Below, piece after piece: positions 1 to 9,046 of a stretch of 41,618 nt of DNA (position 1 is its first letter; every line of letters begins with the position of its first letter). The position numbers and the translations under genes are program-made. Source of the DNA: Alcanivorax sp. UBA4485 (GTDB lineage: Bacteria > Pseudomonadota > Gammaproteobacteria > Pseudomonadales > Alcanivoracaceae); contig DGNT01000010.1 of assembly GCA_002389055.1 (NCBI GenBank), forward strand, positions 1 to 41,618. The letters are read 5' to 3'. Under the pieces are notes generated by a model that made no database searches, was not told the origin of the DNA, and saw only the letters and a program-made list of their open reading frames with translations.

Positions 1-201
1 AGTCCTGCTGGGCCCACCATTCTTCCACGCTTTTCAATCCGCCTCTCTCCTCTCTGGAAGCCCCGACACGACCCCAGTATGTCCCGACGACCCTGAACGC
101 TCGTACTTTTTACCTACGAACCGCTGTTCATACTGACATTTTCAGGCTACCTTCACGTTATATTCACGAAACCGCCGACTCAGCACGGCCGGTGATCGTA
201 A

Positions 202-1965
202 GTGCCCAACTCCGACGCCGGCGAAAAGAACGGGTACGTAGTCATGTCAAACGCCATTGGCAACCACACCGCGAACGTGATCCAGCTTCTGATAAGTCAT
301 GACCACGACATAACCCTTTTTTCCAAACACTTTGCCTATGCCTTGAGGGCGGAGGCCACAGCGCTTGATACAAAGAGCGGACTGCTGGCCCTGGAGGTCA
401 GCCCTAACGGAAAGGACTTACAGCACTACATACGAAACGGCTATTTCTCGTTCGACATCGAAGCAAAGGGCGGCCCGGAGAATCATGAAAAGGAGGTGCA
501 CAGCTTTGATAAGATTCCGGCGGAGATCCACAAGAAGGACACCGGCGCCTATCTGATTCGGTGTCAGCTTCCGGAATCCGTCTTCGTGACCGAAAGCCGA
601 GGCGCGGTAAGGATACCGTTCATACTCGGCATGAACGCCGGCGTGTCGATCTCGGCCTACGAGGCAGAGCTGAACATAGAAGCCCGGGTTCGTAACCTCT
701 CCGCCGGCGGCTGCCTGGCCGACATGTCGATCGAAGACAGCCTTTCCTTATATGTGGGCCAGATCGTTCCGGAGCTGGCCATTAATTTCCCCAATGGCGA
801 GTACTACTTCTCGAAAGGACGCATCCGGCACATACGCCCCTTCGGTAGCCTGGGGCGCGCGGCCGTCGGCATTCAGTTCACCGACGTCTCAAGCGCCATG
901 ACCAGGGATATTTTCCAGTACGTTTCCGAGTGCGAACGGGAAGCCGCCAGCCGGTCCGGCCTCAAAGAGAACATCACGCCGTCGGAGCTCTTTATCCCGA
1001 GAAAAACAAAATTCATAACCACTGAAGCCAGTAAAAGCGAGAAATCAAAGATGTCCCGGCAGCCCGCCATGGTCCCAGAGGTATTGAAGGTCGCTCAGCA
1101 ACTCAAAGTCGTCATGATGTTCATCAAGAACCGTGACATCTTCAGCGAGGAAGCGCTGTATGATTGCAGCGACACCCTGATTGACTGCGTAAAGGACGAT
1201 CGCACTCAGCTGCTTTACGCCCTGTCCTTTTTACGGGGTCAGCCCGATTGGGTACGCCACGCGGTACAAACGGCCGGCGTTCTGGCCGACATGCTGATTG
1301 CACGCGACCCTCACTCGGGGCTGATTCGCGAATCGGTCGTCGGCGCGTTGATACACAATATGGGCAAGCCGCTGTTGATCGGCAAGCAGATGCCCTCCCT
1401 GAAGATAAACATGAACCCCAAGCAGAGGTTCATTCTCAAGCAGCACCCTCTGACACTTCTTAAAAAAATTGACGCGCTTGGATGGCGGCCCACCAACGCC
1501 TGCCGGGACATCATCGAGAACGCCAATGAGCGCCTGGATGGAAGCGGCTATCCCGCCGCCAAAGGCGCCGCCGACCTTTCCGATCGGATCAAATTGTTAT
1601 CCGTCATCAAGACCGTGAATAAACTGACTCACGGGCGGAACGGGGCCGCGCCCAGCCCCCCCTTGGAAGCCTACCGATGGATTCACGGCCAAGCCGAAGT
1701 CTACGACTCCGCGATAGTGGTCGAGTACATTAAACACTACGGCCTTTATCCGATTGGCAGTTTAGCCAGGTTCCCCGGCGGCTTTTTGGCGTGGATCATG
1801 AACGTGGACGCCAAAGGAATGCCGAACCAGGTTCAACTGACGAAAAATCTGGCGTTCAAGGACACGTCGATTGATACCGTGCTGACCGCCACCGACTTTC
1901 ACCAGATAGGAGCGCTGGAAGGTATCGTTAACCCTGAGGACTTTGATATTAAGCCCCCACATTGA
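202..1965 (+). CDS. PilZ-domain protein with a degenerate HD-GYP domain
   Basis: A 587-residue two-module protein. Residues about 130-240 form a PilZ domain, which binds cyclic di-GMP in this family. Both hallmark motifs are visible: R133-xxx-R137 and N165-x-S167-xx-G170. Residues about 340-480 resemble an HD-GYP phosphodiesterase domain, with DGSGYP at 446-451 intact. However, the metal-binding HD is H385-N386, the HHE before the GYP loop is A441-N442-E443, and the usual later Asp is not seen (SVIKTVNK). I infer a catalytically dead domain whose output follows c-di-GMP binding by PilZ. The start at 202 is a GTG; an ATG at 244 (MSNAIGNH) is a reasonable alternative because neither has a strong ribosome site. 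The gene is richer in AT codons (ATA, AAA) than its neighbours. It ends 17 bp inside the convergent chloride transporter gene. Confidence 0.8.
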   Translation: MPNSDAGEKNGYVVMSNAIGNHTANVIQLLISHDHDITLFSKHFAYALRAEATALDTKSGLLALEVSPNGKDLQHYIRNGYFSFDIEAKGGPENHEKEVHSFDKIPAEIHKKDTGAYLIRCQLPESVFVTESRGAVRIPFILGMNAGVSISAYEAELNIEARVRNLSAGGCLADMSIEDSLSLYVGQIVPELAINFPNGEYYFSKGRIRHIRPFGSLGRAAVGIQFTDVSSAMTRDIFQYVSECEREAASRSGLKENITPSELFIPRKTKFITTEASKSEKSKMSRQPAMVPEVLKVAQQLKVVMMFIKNRDIFSEEALYDCSDTLIDCVKDDRTQLLYALSFLRGQPDWVRHAVQTAGVLADMLIARDPHSGLIRESVVGALIHNMGKPLLIGKQMPSLKINMNPKQRFILKQHPLTLLKKIDALGWRPTNACRDIIENANERLDGSGYPAAKGAADLSDRIKLLSVIKTVNKLTHGRNGAAPSPPLEAYRWIHGQAEVYDSAIVVEYIKHYGLYPIGSLARFPGGFLAWIMNVDAKGMPNQVQLTKNLAFKDTSIDTVLTATDFHQIGALEGIVNPEDFDIKPPH

Positions 1966-3796
1966 AGGCCCTTGAGCGCATATCCTGTTCCTCAAGACGG
2001 CGCTGGTGAGCCTTAAGAATGTCGCTCCGGGTGACGATGCCGAGCAATGACCCGACGTCGGAGACATCGACCACCGCCAAGCGCCCCACACCATGGCGGA
2101 CCATATGGTCGGCGGCGTCACGCAGGCTGTACGACGGCGCGGTAACCACCGGCGCTCTTTTTATTAACGCCTCCACCGGAGCAGCGGCGTCGGCATCCAG
2201 CGCCATCAGATCGCGGCGGGTAACAACACCGCGTAACCGCCCTTGAGCGTCCAACACCGGGAAACCCTGGTGATAGCTATGCTTACCGCCCTGAAGTAAC
2301 CATTCGCGAACCGATTCCAGGCTGTCCGCTGCTTGAAGCGTCACGGCCCGCCGGCTGTACACGGCTTCCACGGTGATCTGCGCCAAAGGATCCGCATCGT
2401 ACTCGGTGGGTACCCGCACACCGCGCCGGCTGATTTTCTCGGTCATGATGGTGTGACGCATAAACAGCGTGGAGCACAGATAAGCGGTGGCGCAGCCAGC
2501 AAGCAGCGGCAATAACGCGTTCGGTTGGTGGGTCACCTCAACCGCAAACACCACGGAGGTGAGAAAAGCGCGGGATGCACCGGCGAACATAGCGGCCATG
2601 CCCACGAGGGCGGCAAGCGCGGGATCAATGCCCCACACCGGCAGGGCCTGTGCCGCCAGCAAGCCCGCGCAGCCGCCCAGGGCGCCGCCAATAATAAACA
2701 GGGGCGCCAGCGTACCGCCCGAAGTGCCACTGCCCAAGGCAATGGACCAGGCGATGAATTTCATCAGGCACAGAAAGCCGAGAACGCTGATGCTCAGCTC
2801 CGCGTTGAGAATCGCATGAATCAGTTCATAGCCGACACCCAACGTGGCCGGCGCCACATAACCGACCAGACCCACCGCCAGCCCCCCGATCGCAGGCCAC
2901 CACATCCAATGTACCGGCAACCGCTCGAAGCCGTCCTCGATCCAGTACAGCACCCGTGTCACGCCCACGCTAAGCGAACCAATGAGTGCGCCCAGCAGCG
3001 CATAGCCGGCCACCGCCTGGATGTCGGCCGGCGCGACGACACCCATCGGAAACACTGCTTCCGTCCCCAACAGCAGATAACGAACCCCGGTAGCCGCTGT
3101 GGCCGCCAACGCCACTGGAATCATGGAGCGCCCTCTGAATTCGAACAGAAGCAACTCCACCGCCAGCAATACCGCCGACACCGGCGCCGAGAACACCGCC
3201 GCCATGCCCGCCGCCGCGCCGGCGGCGAGTAGCGTTTTTCGCTCCAGGGCGGTTACATGCAGCAACTGCCCTACCAGCGAACCCAGCGCGCCACCGGTTG
3301 CGATGATCGGTCCCTCCGCCCCGAACGGTCCGCCGGTGCCGATGGATACCGCCGACGACAACGGCTTCCAGAAGGTGATACGAGCCGGAATACGGCTCTG
3401 GTTCGTCAACACCTGCTCCATCGCCTCGGGGATGCCGTGACCGCGAATCGCAGGGGCGCCCCAGCGCGCCATCAGACCAATGATCAAACCACCCGCTACC
3501 GGCACCAGGATCACCCAGGCGCCCAGCGCATGCCCCACGGGCGTGGCGGGCTCAAAGGACAGCCGACCGTAGAAGAACAGCTGAGTGAACAGATCAATGA
3601 GCATCAGCAGCAGCTTTGCGATCAGGCCCGCCGACAGCCCCATCACCACCGCCAACACGCTGACCCAAAGCAAACGCCCGCGATCTTCACCGGTTGCAAG
3701 CGGCAAACCGGGACGAGGCAGATCAGCCGCAAGGGTGGGGGAAACAGGAATCGAATCGCGTTGATTGCCGGAGCCGGTGGGCCGGATATGCGCCAT
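1949..3796 (-). CDS. ClC-family chloride channel/transporter with C-terminal CBS pair
   Basis: A 615-residue inner-membrane protein of the ClC family, which moves chloride, usually in exchange for protons. Selectivity-filter motifs are visible as GHGIPEAM (about 119-126) and GTGGPFGAEGP (about 153-163), where E161 corresponds to the external gating glutamate. A glutamate near the family's internal proton site also seems kept (VELLLFEF). About ten hydrophobic segments precede two CBS domains (roughly 485-610), which bind adenine nucleotides in related proteins. The open frame runs upstream to 4204, but the ATG at 3796 (MAHIRP) is preceded by AAGGAG and marks a normal N-terminus. It lies 73 bp downstream of the LysR gene on the same strand, so the regulator and transporter may be co-transcribed. 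Its 3' end overlaps the convergent PilZ gene by 17 bp. Confidence 0.9.
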   Translation of the reverse strand: MAHIRPTGSGNQRDSIPVSPTLAADLPRPGLPLATGEDRGRLLWVSVLAVVMGLSAGLIAKLLLMLIDLFTQLFFYGRLSFEPATPVGHALGAWVILVPVAGGLIIGLMARWGAPAIRGHGIPEAMEQVLTNQSRIPARITFWKPLSSAVSIGTGGPFGAEGPIIATGGALGSLVGQLLHVTALERKTLLAAGAAAGMAAVFSAPVSAVLLAVELLLFEFRGRSMIPVALAATAATGVRYLLLGTEAVFPMGVVAPADIQAVAGYALLGALIGSLSVGVTRVLYWIEDGFERLPVHWMWWPAIGGLAVGLVGYVAPATLGVGYELIHAILNAELSISVLGFLCLMKFIAWSIALGSGTSGGTLAPLFIIGGALGGCAGLLAAQALPVWGIDPALAALVGMAAMFAGASRAFLTSVVFAVEVTHQPNALLPLLAGCATAYLCSTLFMRHTIMTEKISRRGVRVPTEYDADPLAQITVEAVYSRRAVTLQAADSLESVREWLLQGGKHSYHQGFPVLDAQGRLRGVVTRRDLMALDADAAAPVEALIKRAPVVTAPSYSLRDAADHMVRHGVGRLAVVDVSDVGSLLGIVTRSDILKAHQRRLEEQDMRSRAFNVGA

Positions 3797-3869
3797 GAGC
3801 CTCTCCTTGTCGGTGGGCGCGAAAGGATAAAGCACTGCAGTGGTGCATTCCAGAGCCTCTGTCTGGCCT

Positions 3870-4712
3870 TTATCCCGGAGCGGCATCCTGCTCCAACGAG
3901 CCGCGCAACGCTTCGAAGGCCGAAGCGGTAAGCTCGGAGTTCTGCTCCCGGGCATAGACCAGATAGACCGGATAGCTGAATTCCGGCGCGGCGGGGACCC
4001 GCTCCAGTTCACCGCTCTCCAGATACGGTTGAACCACCCTGGTGCGAAAGTAGCCGCTGCCGCCGTGCCGCAATAAATAGCGCAGCGCCAGCGGTCCCAG
4101 ATCCACATTGATCGTGGCTCGGGTTCTTTCCGGCCAGGCGCTGTCATGCTGCCGGCGAAAATCCGCGCCCCAGTCCACATAGACATAAGGCGCTTCCTCG
4201 GCACCGCGACGCACCAGAATCAGCTTCTCCTCCATCAACTGTTCCACTTGCATGCCGGGCCAGTAATCAGGCTGATGAACCAGGGCGGCGTCCAGCACGC
4301 TCTGCTCCAGTTTTTCATGCAAGGTGGTGCGCTCGCCGACTTCGGCGCGCACCGCAACGTTCGGACAGGCTTCGCGCAGAGCGGATAACCAGTTCAACAG
4401 CCACGGATTCCAGAGGCTGACTTCGCCCCCCAGGGTGAGTACCTGGCCGGCGCCCTCCGGCAACGGCAATGCACGCCGGGCCGCGTCCCAGGTACGAACC
4501 AGCTGGCTGGCATGGGTGGCGAACTGCTCCCCATTGGTGGTCAGGCGGGCACCACTGCGGTTTCGCACGAACAGCCGGCAGCCGAGCTGCCCCTCCAGGT
4601 TGTGAACGCGCGCGGTCACGGTGGTCTGGGTAACGTGCAGACGTTCGGCGGCGGCCATGAAGCTGCCGGAGCGGACGATCTCCAGAAAGGTGCGAGCCAG
4701 TTCGATATCCAT
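3870..4712 (-). CDS. LysR-family transcriptional regulator (HdfR-like)
   Basis: A 280-residue LysR regulator with an N-terminal winged helix-turn-helix (residues about 1-60, with the AAERLHVTQTTVTARVHNLE recognition region) and a periplasmic-binding-protein-like effector domain. The sequence around LVRTWDAARRAL and WLLNWLSALRE resembles the HdfR branch of LysR proteins. I chose the ATG at 4712 (MDIELARTF), the usual start context for the family; the frame extends four codons to a TTG at 4724. It is divergent from the sulfite reductase operon, with about 100 bp between starts, so the most likely target is that operon, its own promoter, or both. It could also control the chloride transporter gene downstream on its own strand. 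Confidence 0.9.
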   Translation of the reverse strand: MDIELARTFLEIVRSGSFMAAAERLHVTQTTVTARVHNLEGQLGCRLFVRNRSGARLTTNGEQFATHASQLVRTWDAARRALPLPEGAGQVLTLGGEVSLWNPWLLNWLSALREACPNVAVRAEVGERTTLHEKLEQSVLDAALVHQPDYWPGMQVEQLMEEKLILVRRGAEEAPYVYVDWGADFRRQHDSAWPERTRATINVDLGPLALRYLLRHGGSGYFRTRVVQPYLESGELERVPAAPEFSYPVYLVYAREQNSELTASAFEALRGSLEQDAAPG

Positions 4713-4713
4713 G

Positions 4714-4740
4714 CTTAATATCAATACTTTGAATGTTAAG
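4714..4740. promoter_or_regulatory. Candidate LysR operator between the regulator and cysJ
   Basis: An imperfect 27-bp dyad begins with CTTAA (4714-4718) and ends with TTAAG (4736-4740), with further matching AT positions inside the arms. It lies immediately upstream of the LysR start codon and about 75-100 bp before cysJ. This is a typical place for an autoregulatory LysR site controlling a divergent pair. No convincing sigma-70 promoter with normal spacing could be picked out for cysJ. Confidence 0.35.
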
Positions 4741-4815
4741 CCCCATTGTATTTCATTATTCGTCGATCATGCAGCCGTTCATACTGCCGGCTTCAGGTAT
4801 TGAATGGAGTCCGCG

Positions 4816-6561
4816 ATGACCGCGCACGCGCTGGCGCCGCCTTTTTCGGAAACGCAATGGCGACGAATCCACACGCTGCTGGAGGAGCTGGATGACCAGC
4901 AGGCGCTCTGGCTGAGCGGTTACCTGGCCGGCCAGAACACTGACACCGCCCGCTTGGGCCAGAAGCCGGAGGACGCTCCGGCGCTGCTGATCGCCTACGG
5001 CACGGAAACCGACAACAGCCGGGAACTGGCCGAGCGATTCAGCGAACAATGCCGTGAAGCCGGTGTGGCGGCGGAAGTCCAGGATCTGGCCCGGGTGCGC
5101 CCCCGGCAGCTGGTTAAGCGCAAGCATCTGGTGGTGATCACCGCCACCCATGGCGACGGCGACCCGCCGGAACCGGCATTGCCGTTCTTCGAGGGACTGG
5201 CGGACGACGCCACCGCGCCCCGGCTGAAGGGGCTTCACTTCGCGGTGCTTGCCTTGGGCGACAGCACCTACGAGCACTTCTGCACCGCCGGCCGGCAGCT
5301 CGATGCGCGTCTGGAGGCGCTGGGCGGCCAGCGCTTACTGGAACGCCAGGAATGCGATGTGGATTTCGAAGCCCCGGCGAAGGCATGGCTGGCGCGGCTA
5401 GTGGAGAAGCTGCCCAAGCGCGAATCCACCACCGCCCCGGCCGCTTCAACCAGCGCCACGAAGCGCGGGCCGGTCTATGACAAGCGGCACCCGCTGGAAG
5501 CGGAAGTCCTGGTCAACCAGTGTCTCACCGCACCCGACAGGACCAGCCCCATCCACCATCTGGAATTGGCTCTGGAAGCGCCGGATTTCGCGGTGGCGCC
5601 GGGCGACGCCGTGGGCGTGCTCGCCGACAATCCACCAGAGCTGATCGCCGCCGTGCTGGACGCCACCGGCTTGAGCGGCGAACAACCGGTGACCGTGGAC
5701 GGCGCCCCCCAGCCACTGGTGCAGGCCCTGCGCCAACACCGTGACCTGACCATACCCGGCGGACGTTTCCTGGAGTACTGGGCGGAGCTGGCGGAAAGCA
5801 CCGCGCTCAGCGAGGCCGTGGCCGGCGGCACCCGGACACAGCGGGCCGTGCTCAAACAGCATCAGCTCCTGGACCTGCTGCGCGATTACCCGGCGCGGCC
5901 CGACGCCGAGGCTCTGGTGGCGTCGCTGCGTCCACTGCAGCCCCGCCTCTATGATCTGGCCAATGCCCTGAGCGCCTTCGACGATGAACTGCATCTCACC
6001 GTTAAGCGCTTCCGCTATCCGTTCGCCGGACGCTGGGAAACCGGGGTCGCTTCCGCTTACCTGCTGGATCTGCAAGCCGGCGATTCGGTGCGTCTCTACC
6101 CGCATCGAAATGCGCGCTTCCATCTGCCGGACGATCCCGACACACCGCTGGTGCTGATCGCCGAGGGGACGGGTATCGCGCCCTACCGCGCTTTCCTGCA
6201 ACACCTGGCGGCGGCGGGCCGGCATACACCGTGCTGGCTGGTGTTCGCGGAACAACGCTTTGAAGAAGATTTTCTTTACCAACTGGACTTTCAGGAGGCG
6301 CGCGATAACGGCCTGCTCAAGCGGGTGGATACTGTTTTTCAAGTCGAACAGCCCGGTCGGGAGCTGGCCGACCCGCTGCTGGAACAGGTCGACCGGCTCA
6401 GCGAGTGGCTCGAGCGCGGCGCCCATCTTTACTTCTGTGGCGACAAGGACCGCCTTGCCGAAGCCGAAGCCCGGGTACGCGACGCCGTCGACCGGCGCCT
6501 GGGCGCCGGCCACTGGAAACAACTTTCGAAGGCGAAACGTCTTCACCGGAACCTGTATTAG
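4816..6561 (+). CDS. cysJ: NADPH sulfite reductase flavoprotein, alpha subunit
   Basis: A 581-residue diflavin reductase that passes electrons from NADPH through FAD and FMN to the sulfite reductase hemoprotein. A flavodoxin domain occupies about residues 55-195 (YGTETDNSRELAERF, TATHGDGDPPEP, LGDSTYEHFC). It is followed by a ferredoxin-reductase-like FAD and NADP module (EGTGIAPYRAFLQ, YFCGDKDRLAEAEA) ending in the usual aromatic residue (NLY). The FAD motif normally RxYS reads R377-L-Y-D380, a departure in a conserved position. The ATG at 4816 has GGAG six bases upstream, so I prefer it to the ATG at 4804. Nine bases separate it from cysI, and the operon continues through the DsrE-like genes. 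Confidence 0.9.
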   Translation: MTAHALAPPFSETQWRRIHTLLEELDDQQALWLSGYLAGQNTDTARLGQKPEDAPALLIAYGTETDNSRELAERFSEQCREAGVAAEVQDLARVRPRQLVKRKHLVVITATHGDGDPPEPALPFFEGLADDATAPRLKGLHFAVLALGDSTYEHFCTAGRQLDARLEALGGQRLLERQECDVDFEAPAKAWLARLVEKLPKRESTTAPAASTSATKRGPVYDKRHPLEAEVLVNQCLTAPDRTSPIHHLELALEAPDFAVAPGDAVGVLADNPPELIAAVLDATGLSGEQPVTVDGAPQPLVQALRQHRDLTIPGGRFLEYWAELAESTALSEAVAGGTRTQRAVLKQHQLLDLLRDYPARPDAEALVASLRPLQPRLYDLANALSAFDDELHLTVKRFRYPFAGRWETGVASAYLLDLQAGDSVRLYPHRNARFHLPDDPDTPLVLIAEGTGIAPYRAFLQHLAAAGRHTPCWLVFAEQRFEEDFLYQLDFQEARDNGLLKRVDTVFQVEQPGRELADPLLEQVDRLSEWLERGAHLYFCGDKDRLAEAEARVRDAVDRRLGAGHWKQLSKAKRLHRNLY

Positions 6562-6570
6562 GAGGGCCAT

Positions 6571-8268
6571 ATGATCGACCGCAGTTCCGATCTCAGCCAG
6601 CCCGTGGACGCCCTGAACGAGAGCGAGCAACTCAAGGCCCGCAGCCGCTATCTGCGTGGCGGCATCGCCGAAGGTCTGCAAGACCCGCTCACCGGCGCGG
6701 TTCCCGGTGATGACCCGCTGCTGATGAAATTCCACGGCATCTATCAGCAGGATGACCGCGACCGGCGCGCGGACCGCCGACGGCGGCACCTCGAGCCGAT
6801 CTATCAGTTCATGGTGCGAATGCGCATCCCCGGCGGTGTGCTCGACAAACACCAATGGTGGGGAATCGCGGAGCTTTCCCGGCGTTACGCGGAACGGGGC
6901 ATCCGCATCACCACCCGGCAAACCGTACAGTTGCACGGTGTACGCAAACCCCACCTGCGTGCGCTGATGCAGGGTCTGCGGGACATCGGCCTGGACACCA
7001 TCGCCGCCTGCGGTGACGACAGCCGGGGCGTGGTGTGCGGCACCAATCCGTTTTTGTCCCGGGCACACCAGCGCGTCGCGGAACTGGCCCGCGTCACCAG
7101 CGACAGGCTGATTCCCAAAACCGGCGCTTACCCCGAAATCTGGTATCGCGAGTCCGCTCCCGCCACGCACAGCGAAGAGCCGGTCTACGGCGAACTCTAC
7201 CTGCCGCGCAAGTTCAAGGTCGGCTATGCCATACCGCCGGTCAACGATATCGACGTCTACGGTCAGGACCTGGGGCTGATCGCGGTGATCGACAACGGTG
7301 AGCTGCAGGGCTTCAACGTTTGTGTGGGCGGCGGCATGGGTCAGCTGGACAGCCGCGAGGACAGCTACCCCCGGCTTGCGGAGGAAATCGGTTTCATCGA
7401 TGCCGAAGACGCCCCCGCTTTCAGCGAAACGGTGATGACCATCCAGCGCGACTTCGGTGATCGCAAGGACCGCCACCGGGCCCGTTTCAAATACACCCTG
7501 GATCGTCTCGGCCTGGACTGGTTCCTCGACGAACTGGCGCACCGCCGGGGACGCGACCTTGAGCCGGCGCGGCCACGGCGCTTTGAGCACAACGGAGACC
7601 GGCTGGGCTGGCAGCAGGGCGACGATGGCCTCTGGCACGCCACTCTCTATATTGAAAGCGGGCGTCTGGACGATGCTCTGCGGGGGCAGATCAGCGGCTT
7701 GCTGGAACAGTACGGCGGCCGTTTGCGCATGACCACCAACCAGAATCTGCAACTGACCCACATCGAAACGCACGAACTCGAACAACTGCAGTGGCGCCTG
7801 GAGGACCTGGGCCTGGCATGGCGTCTGACACCGGACTCTCAGGCGGCGCACACCCTGAGCTGCGTGGCGCTGCCCACCTGCGGTCTGGCCATGGCCGAAG
7901 CGGAACGCTACACACCCCGCTTGCTGGATGTGTTTCAGCGCCTCAAAGGCCAGTACGGACTCGCCGACGTGCCCATCACCCTGCGTTTAACCGGCTGCCC
8001 CAATGGCTGCGCGCGTCCCTATCTCGGCGAGATCGCCCTGACCGGGCGGGCGCCGGGTCTCTACAACCTCTACCTGGGCGGCAGTTTCCACGGCGACCGG
8101 CTGGCCCGTCTGTACGCGGGCAACGTCAATGAAGAGCGCTTTCTTGAGTTGCTCGCCCCACTGCTGGAGCGCTTCGCCGAAGGGCGGGACAACGGCGAAC
8201 ACTTCGGCGATTTTCTGGTGCGTCGTGGTCTGCTCGACGACACGCCCGTCGCCCTCACCTCTTTCTGA
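6571..8268 (+). CDS. cysI: NADPH sulfite reductase hemoprotein, beta subunit
   Basis: A 565-residue siroheme and [4Fe-4S] enzyme that reduces sulfite to sulfide with six electrons from CysJ. The cluster ligands are visible as C431-x5-C437 and C476-x3-C480 (TGCPNGCARPYLGEIALTGR), the arrangement of CysI-type sulfite reductases. Two ferredoxin-like half domains and two siroheme domains are recognisable (RQTVQLHGVRK; TTNQNLQLTHI). Length matches the family. A strong AGGAGG lies upstream of the ATG. A siroheme nitrite reductase is the main alternative, but pairing with a CysJ-type flavoprotein favours sulfite. The gene is followed after 14 bp by three DsrE-like genes. Confidence 0.92.
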   Translation: MIDRSSDLSQPVDALNESEQLKARSRYLRGGIAEGLQDPLTGAVPGDDPLLMKFHGIYQQDDRDRRADRRRRHLEPIYQFMVRMRIPGGVLDKHQWWGIAELSRRYAERGIRITTRQTVQLHGVRKPHLRALMQGLRDIGLDTIAACGDDSRGVVCGTNPFLSRAHQRVAELARVTSDRLIPKTGAYPEIWYRESAPATHSEEPVYGELYLPRKFKVGYAIPPVNDIDVYGQDLGLIAVIDNGELQGFNVCVGGGMGQLDSREDSYPRLAEEIGFIDAEDAPAFSETVMTIQRDFGDRKDRHRARFKYTLDRLGLDWFLDELAHRRGRDLEPARPRRFEHNGDRLGWQQGDDGLWHATLYIESGRLDDALRGQISGLLEQYGGRLRMTTNQNLQLTHIETHELEQLQWRLEDLGLAWRLTPDSQAAHTLSCVALPTCGLAMAEAERYTPRLLDVFQRLKGQYGLADVPITLRLTGCPNGCARPYLGEIALTGRAPGLYNLYLGGSFHGDRLARLYAGNVNEERFLELLAPLLERFAEGRDNGEHFGDFLVRRGLLDDTPVALTSF

Positions 8269-8282
8269 AAACGGAGCTTGCC

Positions 8283-8609
8283 ATGTCTCACTATCTTTTT
8301 ATTCAAAGCCAGGACCCGTTCACGGAGACCCGCACCCACCATCAGTTTGACCTGATCGGCCAACTGTACGACGCCGGCCATAAGGTGGCGGTTCTGCTGG
8401 TACAGAACGGCGTGACGCCGGCCCGGCGCGGCGCCAAAAGCGATCTGTTCGACGACCTCTTGCGGTGGGGCGTCACGGTCCGGGCTGATCAATTCGCGCT
8501 GGCGCAACGGGAAATCGACCACGCCGATCTCAAGGACCAGGTCGGCGTCGCCGACATGGACCTGGTGATCGACGCCATGCTCGCCGGCCACAAAGTGATC
8601 TGGCACTAA
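8283..8609 (+). CDS. DsrE/Tus-like small protein 1 (no cysteine)
   Basis: A 108-residue protein of the DsrE/DsrF/TusD fold, judged from an alternating pattern starting YLFIQSQDPFTETRTHHQFDLIGQLYDAGHKVAVLLVQNGV and ending HKVIWH. Family members carry persulfide sulfur for tRNA thiolation or sulfur oxidation. This copy has no cysteine at all, so it cannot be a persulfide carrier itself and is more likely a structural partner, as TusB and TusC are for TusD. A GGAG lies six bases upstream of the ATG. It is the first of three consecutive members of this fold directly behind cysI. Confidence 0.75.
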   Translation: MSHYLFIQSQDPFTETRTHHQFDLIGQLYDAGHKVAVLLVQNGVTPARRGAKSDLFDDLLRWGVTVRADQFALAQREIDHADLKDQVGVADMDLVIDAMLAGHKVIWH

Positions 8610-8630
8610 CCGCCCCAACCGGAGCCTGTG

Positions 8631-9044
8631 ATGAGTGATACCAAGACATTGACCTTCGCCTTCATGGAGCCGCCCTTTGAAAGCGAGCGGACCGTGACCT
8701 TTTTTCGGCTACTCGACGCCGCCCTCGACCGGGGCGCGGGCGTGCGTGTCTTCGCCTACGAAGGCGCCGTGGCGCTGGCCTTCGCCAGACAGCAGCCGCA
8801 CGGCAACGCCGTCCATCACCGCGACAGCGAGGAGGAGGATCACCCGCTGACCAAGGACTGGATCGCCGCGCTACAAGAGAAGGCGCGCAGCAAAGGGATC
8901 GGGTTCGAGTGGATCAACTGCGGCCTGTGCGTGGACGAACGCGGCGTCAACGACGTCATCGAAGGCTGTGGCCGGGGCGGTCCGCCGGACCTGTGGCGTT
9001 ACGCCAGCGAGGCCCACAACACTCTGACCATCGGTACGAGGTAA
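8631..9044 (+). CDS. DsrE/TusD-like sulfur carrier candidate with CxxC
   Basis: A 137-residue DsrE-like protein (TLTFAFMEPPFESERTVTF at the first strand). It alone among the three adjacent paralogues has cysteines: C97-x2-C100 in NCGLCVDERG and C113. In TusD and DsrE the active cysteine sits at an equivalent loop before an Arg-Gly, so C97 or C100 is the best candidate for binding persulfide sulfur. The ATG at 8631 has GGAG six bases upstream and is preferred over the GTG at 8628. Role in sulfur relay is inference from fold and neighbours. Confidence 0.75.
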   Translation: MSDTKTLTFAFMEPPFESERTVTFFRLLDAALDRGAGVRVFAYEGAVALAFARQQPHGNAVHHRDSEEEDHPLTKDWIAALQEKARSKGIGFEWINCGLCVDERGVNDVIEGCGRGGPPDLWRYASEAHNTLTIGTR

Positions 9045-9046
9045 TC

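Noticed and set aside
5446..7851. 801-codon open frame antisense to cysJ and cysI
   Set aside because: It lies opposite two clearly recognisable enzymes, has no ribosome site or family motifs, and reflects the high-GC codon pattern.
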